Positions 4,022 to 5,769 of a stretch of DNA of 5,769 nucleotides are shown piece by piece. The stretch comes from Fibrobacter sp. (lineage in GTDB: Bacteria > Fibrobacterota > Fibrobacteria > Fibrobacterales > Fibrobacteraceae). Made by a program: the position numbers and the translations under genes. The notes under the pieces are model-generated. The model saw nothing but the letters and a program-made list of their open reading frames with translations. It searched no databases and was not told the DNA's origin. The stretch spans positions 1 to 5,769 of the forward strand of contig JAFWRL010000182.1 of the NCBI GenBank assembly GCA_017520105.1. The letters run 5' to 3'. Within the stretch, counting starts at the first letter, position 1. Each line of letters opens with the position of its first letter.

Positions 4022-5769
4022 AGAGTAAACTGATTTGGATGATTGCGGCAGGCCTGGCATGTGGTGCCGCCCATGCACAGACAAAAGTCGTCGTGGATCC
4101 GGGCAAGAAATACCAGCTATTCGAAGGCTGGGGAACAAGCCTTTGCTGGTGGGCCGAACTCGTCGGGGCCTGGAACGAAACCAATCGCGACCAGTTCCTG
4201 GGGGCGCTTGCCGACCCTGATACGGGCCTTGGCTACAATATATTCCGTTACAACATTGGCGGCGGAGACCAGCCAGGTCACAATCACCTCACGAAGGGGG
4301 ATGGCGGCGGCAAGGTGCCGGGTTACAAGCCGACGGAAAAAGGCAATTTTGACTGGACCGCAGACCCTGCTCAACGTGGCGTGGCCCTTCGGCTCAATAA
4401 GGTTGTCAAGGACCCAATCTTCGAGGCGTTCAGTAATTCCCCTCCGTGGTGGATGACCAAGAGCGGCTGCGTCTCGGGCAGTAACGACGGTTCTGACAAC
4501 TTGAAAGAAGATTATTTTGACGACTTTGCGGATTATCTTTCCGAGGTGGCGCTCCACTTCAAGACGGAATGGGGGCTCACGTTCCGTACGGTTGAACCGT
4601 TCAATGAACCGAGCGCCGGCTGGTGGAAATCGAATGGTGGCCAGGAGGGCTGCGGATTCAAGAACAACCAGTCCAAGATGATTGTGGAACTGGGCAAGGC
4701 TCTCAAGAAGAAGGGGCTCTTCCCGGAAACGTCCGTGAGTGCGGCTGATGAGACTTCTATCAAGCAGGCGCATGACCAGCTGGGCAACTACACCTCCGAG
4801 GCGCTTTCGTACTTGGGCCAGGTGAACACGCACAGCTATTCTGACGGAAGCTACCGCAAGCAACTTTACAACAGGGCTTTTGGCTTGAACAAGCGTCTTT
4901 GGCAGTCCGAAACAGGTCCGTTGAGCAAGAGCGGTGACGAGCATATCGCCTTGTGGATGGCCAATGTGATTATCCAGGACTTGCGAGACATGAAGGCTGA
5001 GGCTTGGGTGGATTGGCAGATTGCGGACCCCGCCGAGAATTGGCGTTCTATTAAAGCAGACCATAAAAAACAGACCTTCTCCTATATGCCGCGCTACTAC
5101 ATGCATGCTGCGTTCAGCCGTTACATCCGTCCGGGTTCGCGCATCATCGACAGCGACAATGGCAACACCGTTGCCGCCTTGCGGCCTGACGGGGCGCTCG
5201 TCATTGTGGTGCGTAACAGCGGTTCCAGTGATGTGAAGTATAATTTTGATTTGACGAAGTTCGATAAAATCGGGACTAGCGCAAAGGTTGTGCGTTTTGA
5301 ACTTCCCGGCAGTCTTACGTCGCAGTCCGATATTGCGGTTGCAAACAAATCGCTATCCATGACTGCTAAATCCAACACCGTAACAACAATGGTCATCGAC
5401 GGCGCTGAAGGCGGCGTTTGCACTCCGAGCTCGATTATTCCTTACGTCAAGGTTCACAATGGCGGCTGGAACGAAACGACCGAAGTCAAAGTAAATCCCG
5501 GCGATTCGCTCGTAATCGGCCCGCACCCCTACGATGGTGGCTGCTGGACATGGAGTGGCCCGAACGATTTCTATTACTTGGGCCGCGAAGTCCGTTTCAA
5601 GAATTTGCAATGGCAGAGCAGCGGCGTTTATACGGGAACTTACGTGAATTCCGTCGGCTGTGAAAGCACTGTCGATATAAAAGTTATTGTGGATGATCCG
5701 GCGCACCCGTATGTGGAACCCGTGAAACCTGATTCAGATAGAGTAAAGATAATTCCGCAAGACTTGCAA
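4018..5769 (+). CDS. Secreted GH30-family glycoside hydrolase with Ig-like domain (3' partial)
   Basis: The frame runs uninterrupted to the right edge (584 residues visible). TTG is the likely start, giving a signal peptide with Lys2 and Lys4, a hydrophobic core and a cleavage site after Ala18-His-Ala20. The GH30 domain covers about 27-460. Its barrel carries GWGTSLCWWA (37-46), RYNIGGGD, SNSPPWWM, FNEP with the probable acid/base Glu197, THSY (His272) and WQSETGP with the probable nucleophile Glu298. The spacing of 101 residues fits clan GH-A. A beta-sandwich typical of the family follows the barrel. Residues 476-558 form an Ig-like module (WTWSGP, SGVYTGTY; Cys509 and Cys548 could pair), as often attached to hydrolases of fibre-degrading bacteria. 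By family it retains anomeric configuration and cuts beta-linked plant polysaccharides. The GWGTSL-WWA opening suggests an endo-beta-1,6-galactanase-like branch over the xylanase branches, but this is only a lean. Possible sorting or binding domains lie beyond the edge. The gene is richer in GGC/GCC than the kinase gene. Confidence 0.9.
   Translation, partial: MKSKLIWMIAAGLACGAAHAQTKVVVDPGKKYQLFEGWGTSLCWWAELVGAWNETNRDQFLGALADPDTGLGYNIFRYNIGGGDQPGHNHLTKGDGGGKVPGYKPTEKGNFDWTADPAQRGVALRLNKVVKDPIFEAFSNSPPWWMTKSGCVSGSNDGSDNLKEDYFDDFADYLSEVALHFKTEWGLTFRTVEPFNEPSAGWWKSNGGQEGCGFKNNQSKMIVELGKALKKKGLFPETSVSAADETSIKQAHDQLGNYTSEALSYLGQVNTHSYSDGSYRKQLYNRAFGLNKRLWQSETGPLSKSGDEHIALWMANVIIQDLRDMKAEAWVDWQIADPAENWRSIKADHKKQTFSYMPRYYMHAAFSRYIRPGSRIIDSDNGNTVAALRPDGALVIVVRNSGSSDVKYNFDLTKFDKIGTSAKVVRFELPGSLTSQSDIAVANKSLSMTAKSNTVTTMVIDGAEGGVCTPSSIIPYVKVHNGGWNETTEVKVNPGDSLVIGPHPYDGGCWTWSGPNDFYYLGREVRFKNLQWQSSGVYTGTYVNSVGCESTVDIKVIVDDPAHPYVEPVKPDSDRVKIIPQDLQ

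Noticed and set aside
4051..4063. Lipoprotein signal (Gly-Leu-Ala-Cys) in the GH30 signal peptide
   Set aside because: Leu is at -2 rather than -3 relative to Cys15, so the lipobox is poor. A standard Ala-His-Ala cleavage site follows five residues later.
3859..4074. Short minus-strand frame across the spacer before the GH30 gene
   Set aside because: It runs through the terminator hairpin and into the GH30 signal peptide, and has no recognisable product.
4117..5106. Long minus-strand open frame (329 codons) opposite the GH30 gene
   Set aside because: The + strand frame has a signal peptide, all GH30 motifs and both catalytic glutamates. The reverse frame is an open shadow of GC-biased codons with no recognisable domain.

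Overview
The window most likely comes from a Gram-negative, fibre-degrading bacterium of the Fibrobacter type. It carries an outer-membrane OmpA-like protein with calcium-binding TSP3 repeats, a Wzc-type capsule/exopolysaccharide tyrosine kinase, and a secreted GH30 glycoside hydrolase followed by an Ig-like domain. The assignment to Fibrobacterota is an inference from this gene mix, the codon use and the TTG start. No marker gene in the window proves it.

Layout, all genes on the + strand. (1) 3-1421: the 3' part of an OmpA-family porin/peptidoglycan anchor whose 5' end lies outside the window. It has the end of a beta-barrel, one separated TSP3 repeat plus five TSP3 repeats of exactly 90 bp, and a C-terminal OmpA domain. 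(2) 1422-1658: AT-rich spacer with a long imperfect hairpin, a clear intrinsic terminator (1534-1579), a weak promoter candidate, and a perfect 9-bp inverted repeat just before the next ribosome binding site. (3) 1659-3815: complete 718-aa Wzc-like polysaccharide co-polymerase/BY-kinase with a Gly-Tyr tail. (4) 3816-4017: spacer with an intrinsic terminator that pairs better on the minus strand, and a possible leader region for the next gene. (5) 4018 to the right edge: secreted GH30 hydrolase, starting at TTG, with its 3' end outside the window.

Terminators before and after the kinase gene suggest that each of the three genes is its own transcription unit. All three act at the cell envelope: outer membrane to peptidoglycan tethering, surface polysaccharide export control, and extracellular polysaccharide breakdown. 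Nothing shows that they form one pathway. Base and codon use differ: the OmpA gene has the strong bias of a highly expressed gene (Lys almost always AAG), the kinase gene is AT-richer, and the hydrolase gene is richer in GGC/GCC.

No undescribed multi-gene system is evident. The most unusual signal is at the hydrolase start. A 12-codon reading frame with its own SD-like site ends on the TTG start and carries an in-phase A-AAA-AAG slippery heptamer. A -1 slip there would enter the hydrolase frame and give a longer signal peptide.
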